The notes: generated by a model from the sequence alone, not told the origin. Counted from the first letter of the stretch, positions 8,698 through 18,145 are shown. The stretch is DNA of 64,000 bases from Cribrihabitans marinus (GCF_900109035.1 NZ_FNYD01000006.1:218983-282982); one strand, 5' to 3'. Numbers and translations: made by a program.

Positions 8698-9941
8698 TTT
8701 CGGACTTTCCAAGGTTGCGACTTGAACCATCCGGCCAGATAGGCAACCCCGATGATCATTGCAAAGCCGGTCAGGTTGGCCAGTGCGACGGTGGCGGAAT
8801 CCCGCCCGGCGGAATCCAGCCAAACGCCGATAAACCGCGCAATTGCCATGGAAAAAACGAAGACCGCCAGCGATTGCTGGCCGACCTTGGTGATCAGCCG
8901 CAGCACGATGCGCCAGGTCCGGGCGGCCCATCCGGTCCCGGTGGCCAGCAGCCGCGCGCCCTTGTCGCCGGCGGCGACCCAGCCCAGATAGGCCAGCGCG
9001 AGGAAGTGCAGGAAGCGCAGCAGGCCGAACTCGGTCTTGGGGCGCAGTTCCTTGCTCAGCGACCAGACCTTGCGGATCTGCTCGCCCAGGTCGGGGCTCA
9101 GGGCATCGACCCACAGGAACACCTTCCACGCGCCGAAGGGCGCGGACAACACCAGGAACGCCGCCGAGATCCAGATCAGCGCCTTCGAAACCGGCGGCGC
9201 GGGGATCCAGCCGCGCATCAGTGCGAATCCGGTGAAGAACAGCAGCTGCCAGCCGAACGGGTTGAAGAACCACTGGCGGTCCGACCACGGCTCGGCCGGC
9301 AGCGCCAGCGCGCCGGTCTGCGCCACCGCCCAGATCGCGACCGATGCCAACACCGCCGCCCAGACCCCGACCTGCCGCAGCGCCACGAAGACCGGCATCA
9401 TCGCCAGCACCACCAGGTACATCGGCAGGATGTCGAAATAGTTGGGCACATAGGTCAGCGTGAACAGGCCCAGCATCTGCTGCATCGGATCGGCAAAGAA
9501 GTGCTGCAGGTTCAGCGAGGCGACATAGCTCTTGTCGAACGCCCCCGACAGGTCCAGCGCGGCCATCGACATCGCGACGAAGAAGAACAGGCAGATATGC
9601 GCCCAGTAGACCTGCCAGGTGCGGAAGGCCACGCGCGCGGTGCCCATCCACCAGCCCTGGCGCTCGAACGCGCCGCCGAAGGCGATGGCCGAGGCCATGC
9701 CGGAACAGAACACGAAGATCTCGGTGGCGTCGGAATAGCCGAACCGCGCGGGGATCCACCCGGTCCAGGGATTGCGCGGGATATGCGCGACCAGGATGAT
9801 GAACATCGCGATGCCGCGATAGAAGTCCAGCCGCGGGTCGCGCGTGCCTGACCTGGCGGCCGGGCGGGCCGGCGCGGCGGCAGTGAAATCCGATGCGGGC
9901 GAGATCGTCGCCATTCCGGTCCGGTCCTCTGTCACTGTCAC
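8694..9941 (-). CDS. opgC: OpgC protein, glucan succinyl-modifying membrane acyltransferase
   Basis: A 415-residue polytopic membrane protein of the OpgC/acyltransferase-3 type, which adds succinyl groups to periplasmic glucans and gives them charge. The opening RDPRLDFYRGIAMFIILVAH is the family hallmark (D-x-x-R-G plus histidine in the first helix), followed by about ten helices. The start is uncertain: a GTG at 9941 overlaps the upstream stop (GTGA), and an ATG at 9914 is also possible. Either leaves the conserved part intact. The acyl donor and acceptor are inferred from the family. Confidence 0.88.
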   Translation of the reverse strand: MTVTEDRTGMATISPASDFTAAAPARPAARSGTRDPRLDFYRGIAMFIILVAHIPRNPWTGWIPARFGYSDATEIFVFCSGMASAIAFGGAFERQGWWMGTARVAFRTWQVYWAHICLFFFVAMSMAALDLSGAFDKSYVASLNLQHFFADPMQQMLGLFTLTYVPNYFDILPMYLVVLAMMPVFVALRQVGVWAAVLASVAIWAVAQTGALALPAEPWSDRQWFFNPFGWQLLFFTGFALMRGWIPAPPVSKALIWISAAFLVLSAPFGAWKVFLWVDALSPDLGEQIRKVWSLSKELRPKTEFGLLRFLHFLALAYLGWVAAGDKGARLLATGTGWAARTWRIVLRLITKVGQQSLAVFVFSMAIARFIGVWLDSAGRDSATVALANLTGFAMIIGVAYLAGWFKSQPWKVRK

Positions 9942-11308
9942 TCGGCGGGCATGCTGCGCGTGCCGGGGGCACGGCGGCCTTGGGCGATCAGGCTGCGGCG
10001 GGCGAGGGCGTAATTGTCCTCGTGCCCGCCACGCCGGGTGCGCCGGTCGTCCAGGATCGCCTCGACCGCGTCCAGCCGCCCGGCGCGCAGCCCGGCATCG
10101 ATGGTCAGCCGTTCGAACACGTCGCGCTGGGCATGGCTGCCGCCGGCCAGCTGCATCGTGGGGCGCGCGGCGACAAGCAGGCTGAAGGCGCGGCCGTGGT
10201 CGCCGTCGCCAAAGGCCGCCAGCCCCTGCGCAGCGGCCAGTCCGGGATCGCCCATCCGCAGGGTCATGTCGCAGTCGGCGCGTCCGCCGTCGCGGCGGAT
10301 CCGCGTCAGCATGCGCGCCGCGGCCTCGTCCCGGTCATCGCCGGTGAGCGCCAGCAGGTAATGCAGATCGGCGAAGATCAGGCAGCCATCCTCGGTGCGC
10401 GCCGCGCTCAGGTCGGCCAGTTCGCACCAGCGGTCGCCCACGTCGACGCCTTCCAGTTCCAGCCGCATCAGCAGCGAGGTGGCGTTCGAGATGTCGCGGT
10501 AGTCGTCGGTCCGGTCCCTGCGGATCTCGGCGTCATAGAGCGCCAGCACCGCGTCGATCTGGCCCAGGTCGAGATGCATAAGCGCCTTGTGCCACCAGAC
10601 GTGGTAGCGGAAATTGTTGCAATGCGCCCAGGCCTCCTCGCGGCCGGCCAGCCAGTCGAGCCCGCGTTCGGCGTGGCCGGTCATGTCGTGCACATGCGCC
10701 ACCGCATGCAGCCCCCAGGCATCGTCCGACACCATCCACAAAGCCTGCCGCCCCGCGATCTCGGCCTTGTCGTAGTCGCCGGTCTCCTCGAGCGCGAAGG
10801 CATGGCAGCCCAGCAGATAGCCGCGGCCGGGATGATCGGGCGCATAGGCGGGCATCACCCGCTCGATCGACCGGCGCATGCCGGGGCCGTCGCCCAGGAC
10901 AAAGCGGGTCGCGTGGCTCATCTTCATGGCCAGGGTGTCGTCGGGATGCGCGGCCAGCACCGCCTCGAAGCATTGCACCGCCCGGGTCGGGTTGCCCTCC
11001 AGCCAGTGCCGCAGCGCCTGCAGATACTGCGCCTCGCGCGGGGTCAGGGCGCGCGACTGCGCCGCTGTCTCGGCGCTGTCCAGCGCCTCCTGCGCCGTGG
11101 CCACGAGCTCGCGCCGGCCAAGGAGCATGAGAAACAATCCCTTCACCGCATGGCCCAAGGCAAAACCCGGATCGCGCTCCAGCACCTTGGCCAGATGGTC
11201 GGGGGTCACGGCGGCATGGGCCATGAAACCCAGCAGAACGCCATCCCAGTCCCGCGCGGCATCCGCGTGGGCCAGGCTGTTCATCTGTCCAAAAACATCT
11301 TGCTTCAT
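9938..11308 (-). CDS. TPR protein, TTC38-like
   Basis: A 456-residue soluble protein made of helical repeats, resembling the tetratricopeptide repeat protein 38 (TTC38) family found in many alphaproteobacteria. There is no signal peptide and no catalytic motif. Its role is not known from the family. It is first in the operon and its stop overlaps the opgC GTG start, which ties it to the glucan genes, perhaps as a scaffold or stability factor, though that is inference from position only. An in-frame ATG 24 bases downstream of 11308 (MNSLAHAD) is an alternative start. The 195 bases between it and the next gene hold nothing I recognise. Confidence 0.75.
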   Translation of the reverse strand: MKQDVFGQMNSLAHADAARDWDGVLLGFMAHAAVTPDHLAKVLERDPGFALGHAVKGLFLMLLGRRELVATAQEALDSAETAAQSRALTPREAQYLQALRHWLEGNPTRAVQCFEAVLAAHPDDTLAMKMSHATRFVLGDGPGMRRSIERVMPAYAPDHPGRGYLLGCHAFALEETGDYDKAEIAGRQALWMVSDDAWGLHAVAHVHDMTGHAERGLDWLAGREEAWAHCNNFRYHVWWHKALMHLDLGQIDAVLALYDAEIRRDRTDDYRDISNATSLLMRLELEGVDVGDRWCELADLSAARTEDGCLIFADLHYLLALTGDDRDEAAARMLTRIRRDGGRADCDMTLRMGDPGLAAAQGLAAFGDGDHGRAFSLLVAARPTMQLAGGSHAQRDVFERLTIDAGLRAGRLDAVEAILDDRRTRRGGHEDNYALARRSLIAQGRRAPGTRSMPAE

Positions 11309-11503
11309 GAAGGGTCCGGTTCCGATTCCGTGGCTTTCAACTCAAGGACTTAGCAGAGTGGTCGCACGGTCGTTACCAGTATCGGCGCCGCTCGCGCATT
11401 GGTGAAATGGCGTGTGCCGGCGGTGGCGGGAATTTCCGCCGATCCGCCCGTATCATGGGCGCTTTCTCGCCGATGCGGGACTTCGGGCCCTTCGGCCGCG
11501 TCG

Positions 11504-12700
11504 TCAGTCTTCCGGCTCGTCGAACGGATCGCTGCGCTGCAACACCGCGCCGGTATCGGCGCCAAAGACCGGCGGCGGCCTGCGGTAGCGCACCGGGGTT
11601 CTGGAAAATTTCAGCGGGTTGCCGATCAGCGAGACCGGGCCGGGGTCCGCGCGCATCCCGATCTTCATGTCGCGTGCCGCGACCTGTTCGCCGGAGAACA
11701 CCTGGTCCAGCGTCTGCACCGGCCCCACCGGCACGCCGCGTGCCTCGAGCGCCGAGATCACTTCGGCCGCGGTCATCGCGGCCAGCGCCGGGCGCAGCAC
11801 GGCATTGAGTGCATCGCGGTGTTCCAGCCGGTCGGGGTTGGTGGCAAAGCGCAGATCGCGGGCCAGTTCGTCGCGCCCCAGCATGGCGCACAGGCGCGCG
11901 AACTGGCGGTCATTACCCACCGCCAGGATCACATGCCCGTCCGAAGTGGCGTAGACATCATAGGGCACGATGTTGGGATGCCCGTTGCCGCGCCGTTGCG
12001 GCACCTCGCCCGAGGTCAGGTAATTCACGCCCTCGTTGATCAGCCAGGCCACCTGGCTGTCGACCAGCGCGATGTCGATCTGCTGGCCCTCGCCGGTGCG
12101 GTCGCGGTGGCGCAGCGCGGCCAGGATGCCGACGCAGGCATACATGCCGCACATCACGTCGGCTATGCCGACCCCGACCTTCATCGGCGCCCCCTTGGGC
12201 TCTCCGGTCAGCGACATGATCCCGCCAAAGCCCTGCGCCATCAGGTCGTACCCCGGCTTGGCCGCGTTCGGGCCGGTCTGGCCATAGCCCGAGATCGAGC
12301 AATAGACGAGCCCGGGCAGATCCCGCGACAGCGTGGAATAATCCAGCCCGTATTTCGCCAGCCCGCCGGGCTTGAAATTCTCCACCAGGATGTCGGCCGC
12401 CGCTGCCAGCCGCCGGATCGTCTCCTGTCCCTCGGGGGTGGCGATGTCCACCGCGACCGACCGCTTGTTGCGGTTCGCCGCCATGAAATAGGCGCTCAGG
12501 TCGCTCTGCCGGCCTTCGGCATCGGTGACATAGGGCGGGCCCCATTGCCGCGTGTCGTCGCCGCCCGTTGCGGGGTTCTCGATCTTCAGCACGCTGGCGC
12601 CCAGGTCGCCCAGAAGCTGCGTGCAGGTCGGCCCGGCAAGGATGCGGGTCAGATCCAGCACCTTGACGCCCGCCAGCGCCCCCTCAGATCCGCCCATCAT
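11504..12700 (-). CDS. Class III CoA-transferase (CaiB/BaiF family)
   Basis: A 398-residue family III CoA-transferase. These enzymes move CoA between carboxylic acids through aspartyl-CoA and mixed anhydride intermediates. Seen: the start region VKVLDLTRILAGPTCTQLLGDLGA, the nucleotide-binding-like RNKRSVAVDIATPEGQ, VENFKPGG and SGYGQTGPNAAKPGYD. The catalytic aspartate should be the one in KPGYDLMAQ. Substrate cannot be told: the family covers formyl-, carnitine, succinyl- and many other transferases. A GGGAGG box sits just before two adjacent ATGs (12700, 12697). It overlaps the end of the TPP enzyme gene by 17 bases, so the two are coupled. Confidence 0.88.
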   Translation of the reverse strand: MMGGSEGALAGVKVLDLTRILAGPTCTQLLGDLGASVLKIENPATGGDDTRQWGPPYVTDAEGRQSDLSAYFMAANRNKRSVAVDIATPEGQETIRRLAAAADILVENFKPGGLAKYGLDYSTLSRDLPGLVYCSISGYGQTGPNAAKPGYDLMAQGFGGIMSLTGEPKGAPMKVGVGIADVMCGMYACVGILAALRHRDRTGEGQQIDIALVDSQVAWLINEGVNYLTSGEVPQRRGNGHPNIVPYDVYATSDGHVILAVGNDRQFARLCAMLGRDELARDLRFATNPDRLEHRDALNAVLRPALAAMTAAEVISALEARGVPVGPVQTLDQVFSGEQVAARDMKIGMRADPGPVSLIGNPLKFSRTPVRYRRPPPVFGADTGAVLQRSDPFDEPED

Positions 12701-14300
12701 AAGCCTCCCGGTCGATTTCCGCCGCGATCACGGTGAAGCGGTCCGCCACAAGCGCCTGTTCAAGGGCCGCGCGCAGCTCGGTGCGGTCGCGCACGGTATG
12801 GCCGTGCCCGCCGAAGGCCCGGCCGATGGCGGCGAAGTCGTGGTGTCCGAAATCGACGCCGTGATTGGCCATCTGCCGTTGCCGCTGTTTCAGCTCGATC
12901 AGCGCAAGCGATGCGTCGACGAAGACAAGGAAGATGGGGTTGTTGCCCATCTCGGCGGCGGTCGACAGCTCTCCGGCCACCATCAGGAACCCGGCATCGC
13001 CCGAAAACGAGATCACCGGTCGTTCCGGCGCGGCCAGTTTCAGACCGATCGCCATCGGCACGGCGCAGCCCATCGTGCACAGCCCCGACGACTGGATCAG
13101 GCCGCGCGGCTCGGTGCAGCGCCACATCTGGCTGAGCAGGATGCGATGCGCACCGCTGTCGGCGGTGGCCAGCGTGTCGGGCGGCAGCGCGGCACGGGCC
13201 TCGGCGATCACCGCGGCCGGGCCCCAGGCCTCGTCCTCGGGAAAGGCCTCGGCCAAGGCCGCCCGCGTGGCGTCGGGCCGGCCATCCGGCCAGGTCGCGC
13301 GGGCGGGGATCCCCTGTGCCAGCACCTCCAGCGTCGCGCCGGTATCGGCCACCAGCGAGACGCCGGCGCGGTGCATGTAGTGCGTGTTGGGTTCGGCGCT
13401 GACGTCGATCACGTTCTGCCGCGCGGGATCCCAGGCCTCGCGCCAGCCCGGACGCATCTCGATCGGGTCGTAGCCCAGGCAGAGGATCAGATCGGCCTCG
13501 GCGACCAGCGGCAGCAGGTGGCGGTCGGCCAGCGGCGACAGCCCGGCCGCGCCAAGGCAGAGCGGATGATCCTCGGGCAGCACACCCTTGGCCTTGTAGG
13601 TGGTGACAAATGGGATGCCGAAATGCTCCAGAAAGGCCCTGACGATCCGCGCCGATCCGTCGCGCGGCACATCCAGACCGATCACCGCCAGCGGCCGTTC
13701 CGCGTCTCGCAGCCAGTCGCGCGCCTGCGCCGCTTCGGCCCCTGTCGGCGCGACCGGTGCGGGGGCCGGCGTCTGCAGTGCGGGCCCCTCCACGCGCGCC
13801 TCGGCAACCGAGATCGGCACATCCACATGCACCGGCCCGCAGCGGGGCCGCGTGGCCAGCATCACCGCCTTGTCCGCCACCAGCCCGGCACCGCGTGCCG
13901 TCAGGCGGAATGTGCCCTTGGTGATCGGGCGGAACACCGCGCCGTGGTCCAGCACCTGGTGGGTATAGCTCAGCGCCTCGTCCTCGTCGACGCATCCGGT
14001 CAGCACGATCATCGGCACCCGGTCCTGGTGCGCGTTGGTGACCACGTTGACCCCGTTCATCGCGCCGGGACCGATGGTGGCCACCAGGATCGCGGGCGCT
14101 GCGTCGCGGTGATGCACCGCCTCGGCCATGAAGCCGGCGGCGTTTTCGTGCTTGGCCAGGTGAAACCGGATTCCGGCCCGTTCCAGCGCATCCACCAGCG
14201 TCAGCACCTCGCCGCCGGGCATCCCGAAGGCGTGTCGGCACCCGGCCTGGTAGAGCCTGCGGGCCAGCAGGTCGGCGGCACGGGGGGCGGGTTCGGACAT
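12684..14300 (-). CDS. Thiamine-pyrophosphate-dependent enzyme, acetolactate-synthase-like
   Basis: A 538-residue TPP enzyme with the three-domain layout of acetolactate synthase and related decarboxylases. Glu52 in AKHENAAGFMAEA is the expected cofactor-activating glutamate. The TPP/Mg2+ motif begins GDAGFLMVAGELSTAAEMG and ends in VFVDAS, where the usual Asn-Asn pair is Asp-Ala; the aspartate can still be a metal ligand. It does not look like oxalyl-CoA decarboxylase despite lying next to a CoA-transferase. The reaction is unknown: 2-oxoacid decarboxylation or carboligation are both possible. The start at 14300 has GGAG eight bases upstream; a longer reading to 14357 has no support. Confidence 0.8.
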   Translation of the reverse strand: MSEPAPRAADLLARRLYQAGCRHAFGMPGGEVLTLVDALERAGIRFHLAKHENAAGFMAEAVHHRDAAPAILVATIGPGAMNGVNVVTNAHQDRVPMIVLTGCVDEDEALSYTHQVLDHGAVFRPITKGTFRLTARGAGLVADKAVMLATRPRCGPVHVDVPISVAEARVEGPALQTPAPAPVAPTGAEAAQARDWLRDAERPLAVIGLDVPRDGSARIVRAFLEHFGIPFVTTYKAKGVLPEDHPLCLGAAGLSPLADRHLLPLVAEADLILCLGYDPIEMRPGWREAWDPARQNVIDVSAEPNTHYMHRAGVSLVADTGATLEVLAQGIPARATWPDGRPDATRAALAEAFPEDEAWGPAAVIAEARAALPPDTLATADSGAHRILLSQMWRCTEPRGLIQSSGLCTMGCAVPMAIGLKLAAPERPVISFSGDAGFLMVAGELSTAAEMGNNPIFLVFVDASLALIELKQRQRQMANHGVDFGHHDFAAIGRAFGGHGHTVRDRTELRAALEQALVADRFTVIAAEIDREAYDGRI

Positions 14301-14368
14301 CGGTGACGCTCCGTCAGGGACTGTTGCGCAGATTGCGGAGGTGGCCGCCCGGCGCAAGCCCTTTCACG

Positions 14369-14857
14369 TCACTGTGAGGCGTCGACAGCATCCTGAGCCA
14401 CCGTGGCGAACAGCGCGTCCAGCTCGGCGGCGATGGCGTCCAGTTCCGCGCCGCCCTCGTCCATGTAGGGCGAGAAGATCATGCTGGGCGTCTTGTAGGA
14501 CAGGGTGGCCGAGCCGTCGTCATTCTCGGTGACATAGAACCGAATCGGCGCCTCGATCATCGCCGCGACCGACGTGCCGATCACCCGCACGGCAAAGTCG
14601 TTGTTGAACGCGCCGATGATGCGGTTGCCGGGGATCTCGATCCCGCGCGCGGCGGCGGCCTTGGTCGGGCCGGCCTGGGTGACGACGACAAGCCCGTTTG
14701 CCTTGATGGCGCCGATCACGTCCTCGACCAGCCGGTCGAAGGGCTTGTCGGTCAGTCGCACGACCCAACCGGCCCGCGGCTGCAGGTCGGACGCGCCGCC
14801 CAGAACCGGCAGCGAGACAAGGGTCACGACGGCAAGCCATCTCAACAGTCGGATCAT
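14369..14857 (-). CDS. DUF302 domain protein, exported
   Basis: A 162-residue protein: an N-terminal signal peptide (MIRLLRWLAVVTLVSLPVL, cut near GGASD) and a DUF302 domain (about residues 30-150). DUF302 proteins are small beta-alpha proteins of unknown function, often periplasmic. Seen: the typical GLVVVTQAG and the segment RIIGAFNNDFAVRVI. The start at 14857 is set by GGAGACC directly upstream and by the signal peptide. It lies between the TPP enzyme and the DapA-like gene on the same strand, but with gaps of about 70 and 140 bases, so it may be a separate unit. No function can be assigned. Confidence 0.8.
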   Translation of the reverse strand: MIRLLRWLAVVTLVSLPVLGGASDLQPRAGWVVRLTDKPFDRLVEDVIGAIKANGLVVVTQAGPTKAAAARGIEIPGNRIIGAFNNDFAVRVIGTSVAAMIEAPIRFYVTENDDGSATLSYKTPSMIFSPYMDEGGAELDAIAAELDALFATVAQDAVDASQ

Positions 14858-14999
14858 GCGGGTCTCCACTCCGACTCCGGTGGTAGCGAACGACGGCGCC
14901 GGGCGCGAGGGCGGGCAGGCCACGGCCCCGACCAACTGGCGGAAACGCGCCGAAAGGGGTGGGAAATCCGCTCATGACGACCCGTGCCGCCGTAATCGG

Positions 15000-15953
15000 T
15001 CAGAGTTGCAGCCCGCAGCCCTCGAAGGCCCGGCGGGTCTCCGCCTTCTCGGCCTCGGTCAGCGGCAGCATCGGGAACCGGGTGGCGCCGCCGGTCTGGC
15101 CCAGCAGGTCCTGCCAGAACTTGCCATGCGCGTGCGGCTTGCCCGCAGGCTTGGTGTCGCGGATCGCCGCGCGCACCGGCTCGAGGCTGTCGCGGACACG
15201 CCGCGCCGCGTCGAACCGGCCCTGAAAGGCAAGCTGCGTATACTCGTGCATCCGCCGGTCGCGCGCCGTCTGCAACAGGTAGGGCGGCGAGGAGCAGAGG
15301 TAGAGTTTCCAGCCCAGCTCCTCGATATTGTCCAGCCATTCCTCCTCGGACGCGGTCGAGACATGGATCCGGTCGCCGACCATGTGGCTCAGGCGCACAT
15401 ACATCTCGCGCGGGACCGAATACTTGATCGCCACGATGTTGGGCAGCTCGGCGATACGGGCGCACAGCTCGGGGCTCATCAGATAGCCGCTGTCGGGATG
15501 CGACCACATGGCGATGCCGATATCCACCGCGTCGCAGACCGCCTTGTAGTAGTTGAACACCGTCTCGTCGGGATCCTTGACGAAATGCAGAACCGGCGCA
15601 TGCACGACGATATAGTCGGCGCCCACGTCCTGCGCATGGCGGGCCAGTTCCAGCACGGTGTCGAAATTCTGGTCCGAGGCCGACATGATGGTGCCCGCCG
15701 CGCTGCCGGTTTCGTCCGCCGCGATCTCGAAATTGCGTTTGCGCTCGTCCAGCGACATCGAGAAATACTCGCCCTGCTTGCCGCCGATGAACAGGCCGGC
15801 GATGCCGAGATCGTCCGCCCAATGCCGGATGTTGCGGCGGAACCCGGCCTCGTCAAAGGATCCGTCGGGCCGGAACGGGTTGAGCGCCGCGGCCCAGATC
15901 CCGCGCATGTGCTCGCGGGCGCGGTCCTTGGCGTCGAGGCGGGAATAGCGCAT
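15000..15953 (-). CDS. DapA/NAL-superfamily aldolase or hydratase with altered active site
   Basis: A 317-residue TIM-barrel protein of the dihydrodipicolinate synthase/N-acetylneuraminate lyase superfamily. The Schiff-base lysine is present (Lys177 in NIVAIKYS). The two pyruvate-binding threonines of DapA (GTTGE) are replaced, here GKQGE at residues 58-62. The catalytic tyrosine pair (TPYYN) is replaced by APVLH at 119-123, and the carboxylate arginine after the next strand is missing (SHPDSG). So it is not lysine-pathway DapA and may not use pyruvate in the usual way. Its start overlaps the stop of the molybdenum hydroxylase gene (TGATG), which suggests a shared pathway. Confidence 0.82.
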   Translation of the reverse strand: MRYSRLDAKDRAREHMRGIWAAALNPFRPDGSFDEAGFRRNIRHWADDLGIAGLFIGGKQGEYFSMSLDERKRNFEIAADETGSAAGTIMSASDQNFDTVLELARHAQDVGADYIVVHAPVLHFVKDPDETVFNYYKAVCDAVDIGIAMWSHPDSGYLMSPELCARIAELPNIVAIKYSVPREMYVRLSHMVGDRIHVSTASEEEWLDNIEELGWKLYLCSSPPYLLQTARDRRMHEYTQLAFQGRFDAARRVRDSLEPVRAAIRDTKPAGKPHAHGKFWQDLLGQTGGATRFPMLPLTEAEKAETRRAFEGCGLQL

Positions 15954-18064
15954 CACTCGGTCCTTTCGCTGGCCGACCGGATCGCCTGCCAGAGCGACAG
16001 GCTGGTCAGCGGCATTTGCAGGTCTTCTACCCCCAGCGGCGACAGCGCGTCGATGGCGGCGTTCAGCAGGGCGGCGGGCGCGCCGATCGTGCCGGCCTCG
16101 CCCAGCCCCTTGGCGCCCAGCAGGTTGGCATCGGTCGGCGTCTGCGTCGTGTGGATCGACAGCGGCGGCGTGTCGGCGGCACGCGGAACCGCATAATCCA
16201 TCAGCGACCCGCTGAGCAGTTGGCCGTCCTCGAAATGCAGCGCCTCCATCATCGCCTCGCCATAGCCCTGCGCGCATCCCCCCGTCACCTGGCCATGCGC
16301 CAGCATCGGATTGATCAGCCGACCGGCATCGTCCAGGCACATCATGCGGTGCACCCGGGGCCTTCCGGTGTCGCGGTCGATTTCGAGCACGGCAAGGTAG
16401 CAGCCGTGGCCCCAGGCTTCGTTCGGGGCCTCATAGCGGATCTCGGCGGTCAGGGGCAGAGCCGCGCCTTCCGCGCGGCGTTCGTTGATCTCGGCGCAGC
16501 AGGCCAGCACGGCGCTGGCCCCGATCGGCGTACTGCGGCTGGCCAGCGCGCCGATGCCCGCGGGGCAAGCGGCGGTGTCGCCATGCAGGACGCGCACCCG
16601 CTCCGGTGCCAGGTTCAGCGCCTCGGCGGCGACCTGCGCCAGCGCGGTCTCGCGCCCGTGTCCCTGGCTGCTGCCGCCGGTCGCCACGACGGCGCCGCGC
16701 CCATCCAGCGTCACCCGTGCGCTTTCCCAGCCGGTGCCCGAGGGTTCGACATAGAAGCCCAGGCCGATCCCGAACAGCCGGCCGGCGCGCCGGGCCGCGT
16801 CGCGTTCGGCGCATAGGGTCCGGTATCCGGCCTTGTCGGCCAAGAGGGCCAGGGTTTCGGGATAGTCGCCGGAATCCAGCCGGCAGCCGGTTGCCGAGCG
16901 GTGCGGCATCGCGTCGGCGGGACGCAGGTTGCGCCGCCGCAATTCGACCGGGTCCAGACCGCAGGCGCGTGCTGCCTTGTCGGCCAGCCGTTCCATCAGC
17001 GCGCAGGCCTCGGGCCGTCCTGCGCCGCGATAGATCCCCACGGGCGGCAGGTTCGCCCGCTGCGCACCGGTTTCGATGTCCAGCGCATCCATCACATAGG
17101 GGCCAGGCAGAATGCGGCCCGCATTCCAGGCCGGGATCAGCGCCGAATTCGGCAACCAGGACCCCAGCGGCGCCTCGATCCGCGCCTTCAGCGCCAGAAA
17201 GCGCCCCTCGGCATCCAGCGCCAGCGCGCCCTTGCTGCGCAGCCCGCGCCCGTGGGTGGCCGACAGGAAATCCTCGCTGCGGCTGGCGATCCAGCGCACC
17301 GGGCGGCCAAGTTTGAGCGCGGCCCAGACCGCGCAGACCTCTTCGGGGTAGAGCGAGGCCTTCATCCCGAACGCGCCGCCCACATCCGGGGCGATCACCC
17401 GCAGCGCCTCGGGATCCAGCCCGAGGATGCCGGCCAGCTCGGTTCGGGCGCGGTGCGGGGTCTGGGTCGACAGCCAGACGGTCGCGCCACCCTGGCCATC
17501 GGGCGCCACGGCGATGCCGCGTGGCTCCAGCGGCGTGGGGGCAAGGCGGGGATGCGTGATCTCGACCTCGACCACTTGGGCGGCGCGCGCGAACCCGGCC
17601 TCGGCATCGCCGTCCGTCCACGACTGCGCGGCGGCCAGGTGATCCAGCGGCGGCGCCGCGTCCTCGTCGATGTCCAGCAGGATCGCATCGGCCGCATCCT
17701 GCGCCTGCGGGGCGGTTTCGGCCAGCACCGCGGCAACGGGCTCGCCCACCGCCGTGACGGTTTCCGCGGCCAGCAGCGGAAAGGGCGTCTCGCCGTTGCG
17801 CGGCAGGACCGGGTTCACCGACAGCGCCCCGGTCTCGCCCAGGTCTGCGGCGGTAAAGACCCCGACGACGCCCGGTCCTTCGCACGCGCCATCCAGGTCC
17901 AGTTCGGTGATCCGTCCACACGGCACCGGGCTGCGCAGAAAGGCCAGCGCCAGCGCGCCGGGCAAGGGGACGTCACCTACATATTGCCCCTCGCCGCGCA
18001 GAAGCCGGGGGTCTTCGCGGCGGCGCAGGGGTTGGCCGACCGGTGTGGCGTGTGTGTCTGGCAT
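15953..18064 (-). CDS. Xanthine-dehydrogenase-family molybdopterin-binding large subunit
   Basis: A 703-residue molybdenum hydroxylase large subunit (CoxL/XdhB type) that would hydroxylate a C-H bond using water. Seen: N-terminal Ald_Xan_dh_C domain from about residue 18, molybdopterin region VIAPDVGGAFGMKASLYPEE, IYRGAGRPEA, and the catalytic glutamate in LGAKGLGEAGTIG. The loop IYRGAGR is form II; the Mo-Cu CO dehydrogenase loop AYxCSFR is absent, so this is not CO dehydrogenase. It is somewhat short for the family. No FAD (CoxM) or 2Fe-2S (CoxS) subunit gene is next to it, which is unusual. Overlaps the DapA-like gene and is divergent from the aspartate-dehydrogenase-like gene. Confidence 0.88.
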   Translation of the reverse strand: MPDTHATPVGQPLRRREDPRLLRGEGQYVGDVPLPGALALAFLRSPVPCGRITELDLDGACEGPGVVGVFTAADLGETGALSVNPVLPRNGETPFPLLAAETVTAVGEPVAAVLAETAPQAQDAADAILLDIDEDAAPPLDHLAAAQSWTDGDAEAGFARAAQVVEVEITHPRLAPTPLEPRGIAVAPDGQGGATVWLSTQTPHRARTELAGILGLDPEALRVIAPDVGGAFGMKASLYPEEVCAVWAALKLGRPVRWIASRSEDFLSATHGRGLRSKGALALDAEGRFLALKARIEAPLGSWLPNSALIPAWNAGRILPGPYVMDALDIETGAQRANLPPVGIYRGAGRPEACALMERLADKAARACGLDPVELRRRNLRPADAMPHRSATGCRLDSGDYPETLALLADKAGYRTLCAERDAARRAGRLFGIGLGFYVEPSGTGWESARVTLDGRGAVVATGGSSQGHGRETALAQVAAEALNLAPERVRVLHGDTAACPAGIGALASRSTPIGASAVLACCAEINERRAEGAALPLTAEIRYEAPNEAWGHGCYLAVLEIDRDTGRPRVHRMMCLDDAGRLINPMLAHGQVTGGCAQGYGEAMMEALHFEDGQLLSGSLMDYAVPRAADTPPLSIHTTQTPTDANLLGAKGLGEAGTIGAPAALLNAAIDALSPLGVEDLQMPLTSLSLWQAIRSASERTE

Positions 18065-18145
18065 TGGGCGGGGTGCGGTGGCTGCGGTTCGCGCCGATCC
18101 TGTGATCCAGAGGCAGACGCGGCAAATCGTTTGATTGCATCTGGA

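Noticed and set aside
11504..14300. Oxalate degradation pair (formyl-CoA transferase and oxalyl-CoA decarboxylase)
   Set aside because: The TPP enzyme resembles acetolactate synthase-type enzymes and lacks the opening and ADP-binding features of oxalyl-CoA decarboxylase. The CoA-transferase is too general to carry the call.
15953..18064. Carbon monoxide dehydrogenase CoxL
   Set aside because: The form-I loop AYxCSFR is absent; the loop is IYRGAGR, and the other Cox subunits are not present.
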